The notes under the pieces were generated by a model. That model did not search any database. It was not told the DNA's origin and saw nothing but the letters and a program-made list of their open reading frames with translations. From assembly GCA_964502175.1 (NCBI GenBank), contig CAZCVE010000031.1, positions 1 to 64,000 of the forward strand: a DNA stretch of 64,000 nt, read 5' to 3'. Below are positions 37,319 through 47,100 of the stretch, one piece after another. Position 1 is the first letter of the stretch, and every line of letters starts with the position of its first letter. A program made the position numbers and the translations under genes. This stretch comes from JAFLCL01 sp964502175 (GTDB lineage Bacteria; Myxococcota_A; Polyangia; Polyangiales; Sandaracinaceae).

Positions 37319-37375
37319 CGGTCGTGCGACGACGCGACGCGACGACGGTCTTGCGGCGACCGCGGGCAGCGACCG

Positions 37376-37705
37376 CTACTTCTTCGTGACCTTCGCGACG
37401 TAGCGCTGACGCAGATCGGAGAGCACGTGCCCGAGCACGCGCTCTTCGTCGCCGGTCAGGTTGCCGCGCGTCTTTCGGTCGAGCGCCTGGAGGATCTCGA
37501 TCGTGTGCTTGGCACCGAGGAGATCGGCCTCCGCGTCGGGCGTCTCGATCTCGCCGAGCTGGATCATGCACGACGCGCTGAGCGAGAGGACGAACGTCGC
37601 GAAGTCGATCGGCGGCGCGCCGCTCGAGTCGGCTCCCGTGGGATCGGGCAGCGGCGCGAGGTCGTCCTCGTGGTCGTCGTGCTTGTCCTCGGCCACGAGG
37701 CTCAC
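37376..37705 (-). CDS. DUF1844 family protein
   Basis: This 109-residue protein starts at GTG 37705, overlapping the upstream gene's stop. The acidic N-terminal stretch (DKHDDHEDDLAPLPD) is followed by the DUF1844 core: IDFATFVLSLSASCMIQLGE, then EADLLGAKHTIEILQALDRK and ERVLGHVLSDLRQRYVA. DUF1844 proteins are small, conserved in Myxococcota and Desulfobacterota and near-universal there, with unknown role. It forms a two-gene operon with the 62-residue protein. Confidence 0.88.
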   Translation of the reverse strand: MSLVAEDKHDDHEDDLAPLPDPTGADSSGAPPIDFATFVLSLSASCMIQLGEIETPDAEADLLGAKHTIEILQALDRKTRGNLTGDEERVLGHVLSDLRQRYVAKVTKK

Positions 37706-37890
37706 TCCTCGTCGTCGGAGATGTCGTCGGCCGCGTCGTCGTCGTCGTCGTACGAGCTGATGGCGACGTTGTCCGCGCGATCGGGCAAGGTGGCGAGCGT
37801 CTTGTCGGCCGTCTTCGCGTCGAGGAGACCCTTGTCGACGTTGCGCTGGATGATGCGCTTGTCGAAGAGGAATTCGTTCTTTGAGCTCAT
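37702..37890 (-). CDS. Small conserved acidic protein
   Basis: This 62-residue protein starts at ATG 37890. It has a conserved-looking N-terminal part (NEFLFDKRIIQRNVDKGLLD), a middle KTLATLPDRADN segment and an acidic tail (DDDDDAADDISDDEE). I recall similar short 'LFDKR-ERN-KKGL' proteins in myxobacteria and related deltaproteobacteria, with unknown function. It overlaps the DUF1844 gene by 4 bp, so the two are probably made together. Confidence 0.7.
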   Translation of the reverse strand: MSSKNEFLFDKRIIQRNVDKGLLDAKTADKTLATLPDRADNVAISSYDDDDDAADDISDDEE

Positions 37891-37990
37891 GGAGGGCCGC
37901 AGGGTACGCGCGTCCGGCCCGGAGGCAAGCCCCGAGGAAGTGCAGCACGGTCGACGCGTGGCCCGCGCAGCCACTACCCTCGCGAGGTCC

Positions 37991-38530
37991 ATGGACTACA
38001 AGGGAATCGGCGTCGTCTTCGTGCGAACGCGGCTGCGCAGCGCGGGCGTCGAGGCCGAGCGCGCGGTCCTCGGGCAGCTCACGGACACGGAGCGACGCGT
38101 CTACGACAGCGCCACCGCCTCCGAGTGGGTGTCGATCGAGGTGGCGTCGCGCCTCTTCGAGCTCGCGGCGCCGCTCGTTCATCCGGGCAAGCCGCTGCCG
38201 CTTCGTCTCCTCGGTCGCGACCTCGCGCGCGACAACATGGGCGGCGTCTACCGCGCGCTCCTCCGCGTGCTCTCGGTGGAGTTCGTGCTCGGACAGTCGG
38301 CGCGCCTCTGGGGCACCTACCACCGTCGCGGACTCGCGCGCCTCGATCGCATCGGAGACCGCGAGGTGGACTTCGTCGTCAGCGATCACCCACAGCTGCC
38401 CGAGCGCTTCCGCGAGTGCATGTGCGGATGGATCGGCGGCACCCTCGAGATGGTCGGCGCCAACCGCGCCGTCGTGACCAAGAACGACGACGACCCGCAC
38501 GCGTGGCACTGGCGCATCCGCTGGCAGTGA
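37991..38530 (+). CDS. TIGR02265 (DUF2378)-like protein
   Basis: This 179-residue protein starts at ATG 37991, divergent from the DUF1844 pair. It resembles the Myxococcus paralogous family TIGR02265 (heme-NO-binding-like fold without obvious heme ligand): an N-terminal GIGVVFVRTRLRSAGVEAE, a VYDSATASEWVSIEVASRLF segment, then GRDLARDNMGGVYRALLRVL, ending in a short beta region (CMCGWIGGTLEMVGANRAVV). Its partners are unknown. The family is expanded in Myxococcota and may work in signalling. Confidence 0.65.
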   Translation: MDYKGIGVVFVRTRLRSAGVEAERAVLGQLTDTERRVYDSATASEWVSIEVASRLFELAAPLVHPGKPLPLRLLGRDLARDNMGGVYRALLRVLSVEFVLGQSARLWGTYHRRGLARLDRIGDREVDFVVSDHPQLPERFRECMCGWIGGTLEMVGANRAVVTKNDDDPHAWHWRIRWQ

Positions 38531-38548
38531 CGAGCGCGGCGCGCCTGT

Positions 38549-41500
38549 CTAGAAGAGACCGATCGAGAAGTGGAACGCGCCGAAGGGCTCTTGGATGTCC
38601 TGATCGTCGCGGCGCGTGAGGTTCACGCCGTAGTCGGCGGCGATGGGTCCGACGGGCGTCGACAAGCGCAGGCCGAGGCCCGCCGAGACGCGCACGCTCA
38701 AGAGATCCTGCGGGCGCATGGCGTCGGCGAACGCCCACACGTTGCCGAGATCCGCGAAGACACCGCCCTGCAGATCACCCGCGATCGGGAAGCGCAGCTC
38801 GACGCGACCGAGATAGAAGAACTCACCCGTGCGCGTGATCGCAGAGGCCGGCAGCGGCGCGCCCGCGCGACGTGCTTGCACGATCGCCTCGACCTGATCC
38901 TGCGGGATCACTTGGTCCTGGAGGAAGCCGCGGAGCGAGTCCACGCCGCCGAGGAAGTACGCGCGGTTCGGGTAGACGCGTGAGGTGGGCTCCACGTGGA
39001 ACACGCGACCGCCGCGCGCCTGGAGCGCGACGACCCAGCCCTCGGCGATGCGGATGTAGCCGCTCGCGGTGAGCGAGAGCTTGAAGAAGTGGCTGTAGTC
39101 CTCGGCGCGCTCCGTCACGAGCGTGTGCGCCCACTCGAGCGCGGCGGACATGTAGAAGCCATCGGTCGGCGTGAACGCGCTGTCGCGGAGATCGAGCGCG
39201 AAGAGACCGCGGATGCTCGTGAGCGCGGACACGCCGTTCGGCACGCGCAAGAGGCGCTGGAGGCGCGGATCCGTCGTCATCGCGAGGAAGTCCTCGAGCG
39301 TCTGATCGTCGTCGAAGAGCGAGACGGTGTTCTGCTCGACCTCCGTCGAGAGCGAGCCGGTGAACCGACGCTCCGGCTGGTAGGTGACCGTCAAGACCGC
39401 GCCGTTCTTGTCGAGGCCGAAGTCACGGAAGTTGTCGCGGAGGTGGACGAAGTCGAGACCCGCGCGCACGTCCGGCAGGCCGGGGATGTGAGGTACGGCG
39501 AGGCCGAGCGTGATGCGGCGCTCGAGACGATCGAGGAGGCTCAGGCCCGGCCGCGGCAGGATGGGAGGCATCGCCTCCGGCATGCCGACCCTGCCCTCGA
39601 ACGCTTCCCTGAGCTCTTGGTCCTGGAAGAAGAACTGGAAGCCCAGCTGCGCGCGCAGCGAGAACGAGACCGCGTAGCCGAAGAGGTTGCGGTACGTGTA
39701 CTCGAACGAGCCGCGGGCGCCCTCGCCCGTGCCGATGCCAGCGGAGAGCGCGAGCTCTTGAGGCAGACGCTCGGCCACGGTGACGACCACGCTCTTGGAG
39801 CGCTCGGGGAGCTCCGGATCGAGCGGCGTGATGCTCACGCTCGAGAACACCCCGAGCCTGAGGAGCGCGTCTTCGCTCTGCCGCACCACGTCGGGGCGAT
39901 AGAGATCTCCGGGGCTGAAGCGGAGCGCTTGCCGCACGAGATCCTCGCTCGCGCCTGCGATGCCCTCGACGCGGATCTCGCCGACGTGCACGGGGTAGCC
40001 CTCGACGACCTCGATCACGACCTCGGCGCGCTCGCGATCGCCCGAGCGATGAACGACTGGCGCGACGCGCGCGAAGAAGTGGCCGCGATCTTGGTAGAGC
40101 GCGAGCACGCGGCGGCGCGCCTCTTCGAGCGCGATGTAGCTGAACGGCTCGCCCCGTAGGATGCGCGTGGCCTCGAGGATCTCGCGCGTCGCGACGAGCG
40201 CGTTGCCCGCGATGCGCACGTCGTGGACGAGCGTGCGAGGCCCCTCGTAGACGGGCACGGTCACCACCGCGACGTCGTCCTCGAGCTCGCGCAGCTCCGC
40301 GGGGCCGACGCTCGCGTCGAGGTAGCCGGCCGCTTGGTAGAGCTCGGCGATGTGCTCGACGGCCTCCGCGTAGATGTCTTCCATCCACACCCACGAGGGC
40401 ACGTCGACGATGTGCGCGCGCACGCTGCGACGCGCGGTGCCGCGGCCCGTGACGAGGCGATCGACGACCTCGTCGTCCACGGGCTCGAACGGCTGTGACG
40501 ACGGAAGGTCCTCGTCGAGGTAGCTGCGGATCTGATCGCGCAAGAGCTCGGGCTCGAAGTGCGTGGCGCCCGGAAACGACACGCCCACCACGCGCACACG
40601 CGCGCCCGGCTCCACGTCGATCGTCATGAGCCCGAAGCGCGGGTCGGGCTCGCCGTCCTCGGGGCGGAGCTCGTGTGGATCGAGCGTGCGGCGGATGTGC
40701 ACCGTCGGCCGCAAGAAGCCGTGCCTCTGGTAGAGCGCGATGAGCCGCAGCCGCACGTTCTCGATCACCGGGCGCGACAGCCGCTCGCTCGAGAGCTCGA
40801 GCACGGCCTCGACGTCGGGGCGCGCGAGCGGCTCGTGCCTTCGGATCTCGACGCGGTAGCGGTGCCCGAAGCGCGCGGGGATCACGACGCGTCCGCGCTC
40901 GAGATCGAGGATCGCGTCGTCGACACGCGCCTCGAGGTAGCCGTGGTCGCGCAGCTGCACCTCGGCGCGACGCACGCCCTCGTCGAGGCTCGTGCGATCG
41001 AGGATCTCGCCCGCCTCGAGCCCGATGGCGCCGGGGATGTCGGCGTCGTCGGGCGGCGTGATCGCCTCGGACTCGAGCCCGCCGCCCACCGCGACGAAGC
41101 GCAGCTCGGTCACGCGAAGCGGCTCGCCCTCGCGGACGATCACGCGCAGCACCTTCTGCGAAGGCGAGTCCGTATCGCGCAGCGTGACCTCGACGTCTGC
41201 GCGCACGTAGCCGCGCAGCGCGAGCGCCTCTTCGAGCCCAGCGCGCAACGTGCCGAGCGTGCCCGCCGTGAGCTCGCCCCCCTCGCGCACGCCGAGCGCG
41301 TCGAGCACGGCCTGATCGGAGATCGACTCGTTGCCCTCGAGCTCGATGCGGGTGAGGAGGATGCGCGGCACGAGCGTCACGAGCACCCGCACGCCGCCCG
41401 CGACCTCCTCCACGTCGTAGACGACGTCGGCCCAGTGCCCGGACGCGAGCAGCGTGATCGCCGAGCTGCGCAGCGCGGTGCGCGTCACGGGTGCGCCGAT

Positions 41501-41776
41501 GGTGAGCCCGAGCTCCGCCGCATCGAGCAAGCCTCGCGCTTCGCCGAGCACCTCCACCTCTGCGAGCGGACGCCCCTCGAGCTCCGCGGGGAGGTCGGCG
41601 CGCGCCGAGGTGGGGACCCCGATCACGCAGAGGGCGAGCACCCCGACGAGCGCGAACGGTCGCAGCACCAACACGAGGCGCACGAGCGCGTTCACACGCG
41701 AGCGCAGCGTGCAGAGCTCGAACGAAGCGAGGGCTGGGTTCGCCAACGGGACCGAGCGGACGTTACCGAACCCCAC
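38549..41776 (-). CDS. Omp85-family outer-membrane assembly protein (TamA/BamA-like)
   Basis: This 1075-residue exported protein has its signal peptide near residues 35-60. It has many POTRA-type units in the N-terminal ~690 residues: LPAELEGRPLAEVEVLGEAR, ILLTRIELEGNESISDQAVL, RVVGVSFPGATHFEPELLRD and VHVGEIRVEGIAGASEDLVR are typical strand-helix units. The C-terminal ~380 residues form the surface-antigen barrel, with YFLGGVDSLRGFLQD (the RGF-type lid loop) and a terminal aromatic (FHFSIGLF). More than the five POTRAs of BamA are present. It lies upstream of a TamB-like gene set on the same strand, so a TamA role is likely. It converges with the TIGR02265-like gene. Confidence 0.88.
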   Translation of the reverse strand: MGFGNVRSVPLANPALASFELCTLRSRVNALVRLVLVLRPFALVGVLALCVIGVPTSARADLPAELEGRPLAEVEVLGEARGLLDAAELGLTIGAPVTRTALRSSAITLLASGHWADVVYDVEEVAGGVRVLVTLVPRILLTRIELEGNESISDQAVLDALGVREGGELTAGTLGTLRAGLEEALALRGYVRADVEVTLRDTDSPSQKVLRVIVREGEPLRVTELRFVAVGGGLESEAITPPDDADIPGAIGLEAGEILDRTSLDEGVRRAEVQLRDHGYLEARVDDAILDLERGRVVIPARFGHRYRVEIRRHEPLARPDVEAVLELSSERLSRPVIENVRLRLIALYQRHGFLRPTVHIRRTLDPHELRPEDGEPDPRFGLMTIDVEPGARVRVVGVSFPGATHFEPELLRDQIRSYLDEDLPSSQPFEPVDDEVVDRLVTGRGTARRSVRAHIVDVPSWVWMEDIYAEAVEHIAELYQAAGYLDASVGPAELRELEDDVAVVTVPVYEGPRTLVHDVRIAGNALVATREILEATRILRGEPFSYIALEEARRRVLALYQDRGHFFARVAPVVHRSGDRERAEVVIEVVEGYPVHVGEIRVEGIAGASEDLVRQALRFSPGDLYRPDVVRQSEDALLRLGVFSSVSITPLDPELPERSKSVVVTVAERLPQELALSAGIGTGEGARGSFEYTYRNLFGYAVSFSLRAQLGFQFFFQDQELREAFEGRVGMPEAMPPILPRPGLSLLDRLERRITLGLAVPHIPGLPDVRAGLDFVHLRDNFRDFGLDKNGAVLTVTYQPERRFTGSLSTEVEQNTVSLFDDDQTLEDFLAMTTDPRLQRLLRVPNGVSALTSIRGLFALDLRDSAFTPTDGFYMSAALEWAHTLVTERAEDYSHFFKLSLTASGYIRIAEGWVVALQARGGRVFHVEPTSRVYPNRAYFLGGVDSLRGFLQDQVIPQDQVEAIVQARRAGAPLPASAITRTGEFFYLGRVELRFPIAGDLQGGVFADLGNVWAFADAMRPQDLLSVRVSAGLGLRLSTPVGPIAADYGVNLTRRDDQDIQEPFGAFHFSIGLF

Positions 41777-41818
41777 GCACCGCGTCAGGTCTCGGTGGAG
41801 CGGCCGAGCGCAGAAATG

Positions 41819-43135
41819 TCAGCTCACCGTGCCCCCCGTGAACGGAGCGTCGGTCGTGAGGGTGAGCGACTCGAGGTGCGCCGCGAGCGCATAGCGCGTC
41901 GCGGCGAGCTTCGCGAGGCGCGCGGCCGTGAGCTGGAGGACGAGCGCGCCTCGGGGCGCGATCGCCGTCACGTCGCTCGGTCCCGGCGTGACCACCGCGC
42001 GCTCGCCGACGACGCTCCCCGGTCCGGCGATGCGCTTCTCGCCGGTCGACAGCACCACCTCGAGCTCGTCCGAGATCACCACGTAGAGCGCCTCGCTCGA
42101 CTTGCCCTTCGAGAGCAGCGGCACCTTGGGCACCGCGCGACGCAGATCGAAGAGCAGGCCGAGCTCGCGTCGCTCGGTCGGCGTGAACGGCGTGAACAGC
42201 GGGCTCGTCGCGATCGCGGTCGCGAGCACACGACGCCCGAGCGCTTCGACGAGCACGCGCTCGAGCGTCGGCGCCTGGGGCGCGATGCGCTCGAGCAGCA
42301 CGCGCGGGAACCGAAGCGCCACGAGCTTGCCGCGCGCGATCACGTCCGCCGCGCGCTTGGCGCTCCCCGACAGACAGGCCTCGCCGAAGAGCTCGCCCTC
42401 GTTCAGCTCGGGGTCTCCCGACACGTCCACGCGCACGCCGCCTTCGACGATGGCGTAGAGCGCGTCTGCGTGCTCTCCGCGTCGGAACACGACGGTCCCG
42501 TCTTCGACCTCGAGCAGCTCTGCGCCCTCGGCGAGGAGCGCGAGCGCGTCTTGCGGGAGCTCCGCGAAGAGCGGAAAGCCCGGCAAGGACGCGAGCCGAT
42601 CGATCTCTCGCGACGGCGAGATCTCCACCGACGACAGCGACTCCACGAGGTCGTCCTCGAACAGCACGATCTCCGAGAGATCGAGCACGGCCGAGGGCTC
42701 CATCACGAAGCGGATCTCGTCGTCTTCGGCGTCGGGCGACTGCATGAGCGGCGGCGCCGCTTGAGCGAGCGTGAGCGCCTTGCCGTGCGCCGCGGCCACG
42801 TCGGGACGGGCCTTCCTGTGCTCATGCTTCGCGACCGAGGGATCGAGCTCCGCGAGCAGACCCTCGCGCGAGGCATCGAGCGAGATCACGGTCTTGGCCA
42901 TCGCGATCGCGCGCGCCATGAACCCCTGCCCCGCCCACGCGCGCGCGGCGCGCTCGAACGCAGCCGCCGCCTCCTTGGGCTTGTTCTGCCGACGCAGGAT
43001 GTCGCCGGTCTTCTGCGCCCAGCGCGACTCGCTCGGCTCGAGCCGCTCGAGCTCGCGCGCCACCTCGAGCGCGCGCGGGAGCTTGCCGGCCGCGAGGACC
43101 TTCTCGAGCTCGTCCTTGAGCTTCGCTGCACTCAT
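41819..43135 (-). CDS. TPR protein with two cyclic-nucleotide-binding domains
   Basis: This 438-residue protein starts at ATG 43135. Residues 1-85 form two TPR-like units (LEVARELERLEPSESRWAQK, AAFERAARAWAGQGFMARAI). The first cNMP domain (about 185-300) is FPLFAELPQDALALLAEGAE, then VVFRRGEHADALYAIVEGGV and LNEGELFGEACL. The second (about 315-420) is SPLFTPFTPTERRELGLLFD, then LYVVISDELEVVLSTGEKRI, with GSVVGERAVV. The usual RTA phosphate-binding segment is only partly kept in each. It may be a second-messenger receptor. The gene order with TamA/TamB-like genes hints at envelope control, but that is inference. Confidence 0.82.
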   Translation of the reverse strand: MSAAKLKDELEKVLAAGKLPRALEVARELERLEPSESRWAQKTGDILRRQNKPKEAAAAFERAARAWAGQGFMARAIAMAKTVISLDASREGLLAELDPSVAKHEHRKARPDVAAAHGKALTLAQAAPPLMQSPDAEDDEIRFVMEPSAVLDLSEIVLFEDDLVESLSSVEISPSREIDRLASLPGFPLFAELPQDALALLAEGAELLEVEDGTVVFRRGEHADALYAIVEGGVRVDVSGDPELNEGELFGEACLSGSAKRAADVIARGKLVALRFPRVLLERIAPQAPTLERVLVEALGRRVLATAIATSPLFTPFTPTERRELGLLFDLRRAVPKVPLLSKGKSSEALYVVISDELEVVLSTGEKRIAGPGSVVGERAVVTPGPSDVTAIAPRGALVLQLTAARLAKLAATRYALAAHLESLTLTTDAPFTGGTVS

Positions 43136-43205
43136 GGTCGCGCGAGCATCGCACGCACCGCGCGCGATCGCAGCGGCGATGCGCGCACAAGCAGAGCGAC
43201 GAGAC

Positions 43206-43706
43206 TCACCGTGTGGGTAGCCGCGAGAGGGCGCTCACCGCGTCGTCCACTTCGTCCGCGAAGAGCGCGGCGCCGCTCACGTCGATGCCGAACGCGACGA
43301 GGGACGCCTGCCCACCCGCGATCACGCGCGCCTTGAGCACCGCGCGATCTCCGAGCGGATAGCGCGCGACGGGCCCCACCGCGAGGGACACCCGCTCAGG
43401 CCAGCCGCGCGAGAGCTCCACCTCGTGCGTGAACGACGGCGCGCGGAGCCGATCGAGCGGCAGGTCCGCCCAGGCCTTCAGCGCTCTCGCGAACACGAGC
43501 AGCGCATCCACGCGCAGAAGCATGCGATCGAGCTCGACGTGCTCGCGCCCTTCCCACGCCCAGGCCTCGCGCTCCTCGTCCCACACCTGCGCGAACAGGC
43601 GGAGGTGCGCCACACAGCGATCACGATCGAGCCTCTCGATGAGCTCCACCTCGAGCACGCCGTCGTAGCTACCACCGAGTCTCGCCATGCGCGCCATGAT
43701 CGCCAT
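43206..43706 (-). CDS. Hypothetical protein
   Basis: This 166-residue cytosolic protein starts at ATG 43706; ATG 43694 is an alternative. It is made of alternating strands and one helix (MLLRVDALLVFARALKAWAD), with no membrane segment, signal peptide or known motif. It lies between the cNMP-binding gene (70 bp) and a small lipoprotein gene on the same strand, so it may be part of that transcript. The 124 bp before its start hold nothing I can identify. Confidence 0.55.
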   Translation of the reverse strand: MAIMARMARLGGSYDGVLEVELIERLDRDRCVAHLRLFAQVWDEEREAWAWEGREHVELDRMLLRVDALLVFARALKAWADLPLDRLRAPSFTHEVELSRGWPERVSLAVGPVARYPLGDRAVLKARVIAGGQASLVAFGIDVSGAALFADEVDDAVSALSRLPTR

Positions 43707-43830
43707 CGACGCGGCGACCGACGCGACCGACGGTCGAGCGTGACGCTCGCGAGCTCCGCGTCGAGCGCGAGGGTCGGCGCGTGCGGTGGTCGTGGCCCCG
43801 GACGCGTGGAATGGCGAACCGACGCCTTCG

Positions 43831-44166
43831 TCAGTCCGGGCAAAGCGGAAGACCGCGACAAGTCAGCTCCCGATCGTCCACCTCGCACAGCCACCCGTAG
43901 ATGCGCCATGGGTAGCCGGCATCGACCACGGGCGATCCGCCGTCCAAGCGATTCGCATCGCCCGCGAAGAAGTGCGGACCCCACTGCTCGCAGAGAAGGT
44001 CGCACTGCTCGCGTGTCGGCGGCAGACGGATCCGCGCGCGCTCCGCGGCGGTGAGCGGTCGCGAGTACACAAGCGGATCGGGACAGTAGTTGCACGGGCT
44101 GCCGTTGCAGCTCGCCAGCACGACGAACGTCGCGATGGTGGCGAGGACCCGAAGGCGGGGCGTCAC
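43831..44166 (-). CDS. Small Cys-rich lipoprotein
   Basis: This 111-residue protein starts at ATG 44166, overlapping the stop of the TamB-like gene (ATGA), so it is probably translated with it. The signal peptide ends in lipobox LASC (Cys20). The mature part has seven further Cys (GSPCNYCPDP, QCDLLCEQWG, WLCEVDDRELTCRGLPLC), likely disulphide-bonded. It could be a periplasmic partner of the TamB-like protein, but no family is recognised. Confidence 0.65.
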   Translation of the reverse strand: MTPRLRVLATIATFVVLASCNGSPCNYCPDPLVYSRPLTAAERARIRLPPTREQCDLLCEQWGPHFFAGDANRLDGGSPVVDAGYPWRIYGWLCEVDDRELTCRGLPLCPD

Positions 44167-47100
44167 TGGAACTCGAGGCGCCAGCGGAGGTCGACGCCCA
44201 CGTTGCCGAAGGAGCTGGCGCTCGTGACGTTGTAGTTGTCGTAGCCCGCTTGGATGCTCGTCGTGTCGTCGAGCTGCGCTTCGAGGACGGCGCGGAACTC
44301 GCGCGCTTCGCTCAAGCCCGTGGTGGCGCTGAGGCGCACGCGGTCGGCGATGCGCTTGCCGATCGAGACCTGCGGCTCGGTGCGGCCGGTGCGCACCGAG
44401 TACGCGCTCGAGAGGCGGAAGTCGTCGATGACCGGTACGGCGCGGCGCACCTCGCGATCGATGCCCGTGACGCTCGCGAGCGCCTCGAGTGCCAGCGTGC
44501 TCGTCAGGTCACCGCCACGCAGCGTCTCGAGCTCGCTGCGCGTGAGACCCACCGCGAGCAGCAAGAGGATGTCCTCCTGCGCGAGGTCGGGATCGCTGCG
44601 CGTCGCGATCGAGAAGGAGTCGGTCGTGCCCGTCGCGTCGAGCAGCACGCGCCAGCTCTGCGAGCTGAGGTCGCCCGAGCGACGGATGTCGGTGGAGGCG
44701 TGCACGTCGAAGCGGGCCGAGATGCGCTCTTCGTCGTCGAAGGTCAGCGATCCGCCGCGACGCAGCTCGAAGCTCGCGTTGCGGAAGAACACGCGTCCAC
44801 GCGCGAAGCGCATGTCACCCACCGCGCCATAGCGTTGGTTCGTCCCCGTGAGGCGGAACGGACGCTCGGAGTCCTCGATGCTGAGCTCCGCGTCGATGAG
44901 GTTGTTCCTCACGACGAACGGATGCTCGTGGCGGATGCGCAGGTCGAGCGCGAGCCAGTCGCGCGCTGGATCGTAGCGGTCGACCTCCGTGCGCTGTGTG
45001 CGCGACAGCTCGCCGAGCGTGGCGCCGAGCTCGATGTTGCGGGCGTACTCGAGGCGCTCGACGCGCACCTCGCCGCCGAGCGTCGGCAGTCGATCGCCGC
45101 GCGCCCACGCCAGCTCCGTGTCGGCGCCGAGCGTGACCTCGAGCCCCTCCGACGGCGCCAGCGAGAGATCACGCGCGTGGATCTGGAACGCGTAGCGCTC
45201 GAGGCCGCTCTGCTCGATCACGGCCTCTCCGCCGATCGAGACGCGACCGCCCGCGACGCGCGCCGAGATCTCCTCGACGAGGATGCGTCGCGCGCTGAAC
45301 GTGGCGTGGCCCGCGAGCTCCGTGATCGGATCATCGAACGACGTCAGTCGCACCATGCCGCCCTCGAGCTCTGCCTCGCCGTAGTACGCGGGATCGCTGA
45401 ACGGTCCGGTCACGGTCAAACGAAGCGCGAGCGAGCCCTCGGCGTCACGCACGCTCGTCGTGAGGTTCGGGAGCGTGGCGAGATCGACAGCAGCGAAGAC
45501 CTCGAGTCCCAGGCCCGAGTGCAGCGACGCCTCGCCTTCCATCCGGAGGCGCACGCCCGGCCCGCGCAGGCGTGCCTCCGCGATCTGCGCCGTGCCGCGA
45601 TCGAAGTGGACGACGATGGGCCGCACGTTCTCGAGGCGGAGCTCACCGCGCTGCACCGCGAGCGTGTTCACGCGCACCTCGCCGCGCAGCGTGGCGGGAT
45701 CGCGAAAGCCTCCGTCGTCGAAGCGCACCATCGCGCGCACGATGCCCTCGTTGGTCCCGCTCGCCACGAGGTCGTCTTCGACGCTCGGCAAGAAGCGGGA
45801 GAGGTCCACGTCCTCGAGCTGGATCTTTCCGCGCAGCGGATAGGTGGACTGCCGACCGATCGCGAGATCGATGCCGACGTCGCCATCGAGCAGCGAGCCG
45901 CACACGAGGAACGCGCTCGGACGCTCCATCGCGCGCATCGGCCCATCGACGGTGTGGATCGGCGGGTCCTCGGGCCAGCTCGCGCCGGCGAGGCCGCGCC
46001 GGCCGTGTCCGCAAGGCTCGCCGTCGGGGATCTCGTTGTCGGGCCAGCCGCGCGCCGCGCTCACCCACGGGTCGTCGTCGTAGGTCATGCGCGCGTAGAG
46101 GCGACCGTCGCCGAGCGAGCGACCGGAGTAGACGACGTCGTAGATGCCCACGTCGGCGTCGACCAGCATGCGGTCTGCGCTGCCGGAGATCTGCGCGGTC
46201 ACGCCCGCGATTCCGTCGAGCGCTCCGAGTCGATCACCCACGCCCTCGAGGTCGCGGAGCGAGACGCGATCCGCGCTCACCGTCATCGCGAGCACGCCCT
46301 CGCGCTGCATCGCGCCCGAGAGCGTGACCACGCCGTCGCCCTTGCGGAGCTCGGCGTGATCGATCTCGAGGACGCCGCCGCGGTAGCTGCGCGACCAGTC
46401 GTACCAGCTCCATCGGCCGCGGAAGATGCCGTCGTCGAAGCCGTACCCGTTGAGCGTGGCGGTCTGGATGCCGAGATCGAGCTCGGTCAGGAGCGTCCCG
46501 GACGGCGTGTCGTTCGGGTAGCCGTTCGTGTACGAGAGCGTCGCGTTGCCCCGGATGATCCCTTGGTAGGGCATGAAGCGGTCGTCGGTCTCGAAGCGGA
46601 ACACGTGATAGAAATCGGCGAGCGTCATGCGCTCGAACGCGAGGCGTCCGCGCATCGCGAACCGACCCTGGTGGAAGTCGAGGTACATGTCGTCGGCGGC
46701 GTAGCGGCTGTCGCGCTTCACCAACGTCATGTGGGGGAACGTCACGCCTTGGCCGTCGCGGTCGAGGATGGCGTCGGTGTCCACGTCGCCGAGGCGGAAA
46801 TCGTAGAACTCGAAGCCCGCGAAGTGCGCGTGACCGACCACGCGCGGGTCCTGGAAGTGACCGTCGATGTGCGCGGTGAGCTGCCCCACGCCCGCGACGG
46901 GGAAGCCGTCGACCATGCCGATGTCGGCGAGGTTCGCCTCGGAGCGCGCCTCGACGCGGAGCTCGTTGTGGAAGCCGAGCAGCACGTCCGCGAAGATGCG
47001 GCTCTGCGGAAGATCCGCGACGAGGTTCTCGAAGCGCACGGCGTCGTCGCGGATCGACCAGCGCCCGACGAAGCGACCGCGCGGGATCGCGATCACCGAG

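Noticed and set aside
43707..43830. Small gene between the hypothetical protein and the small lipoprotein
   Set aside because: Only short Arg-rich frames with no start context are visible.
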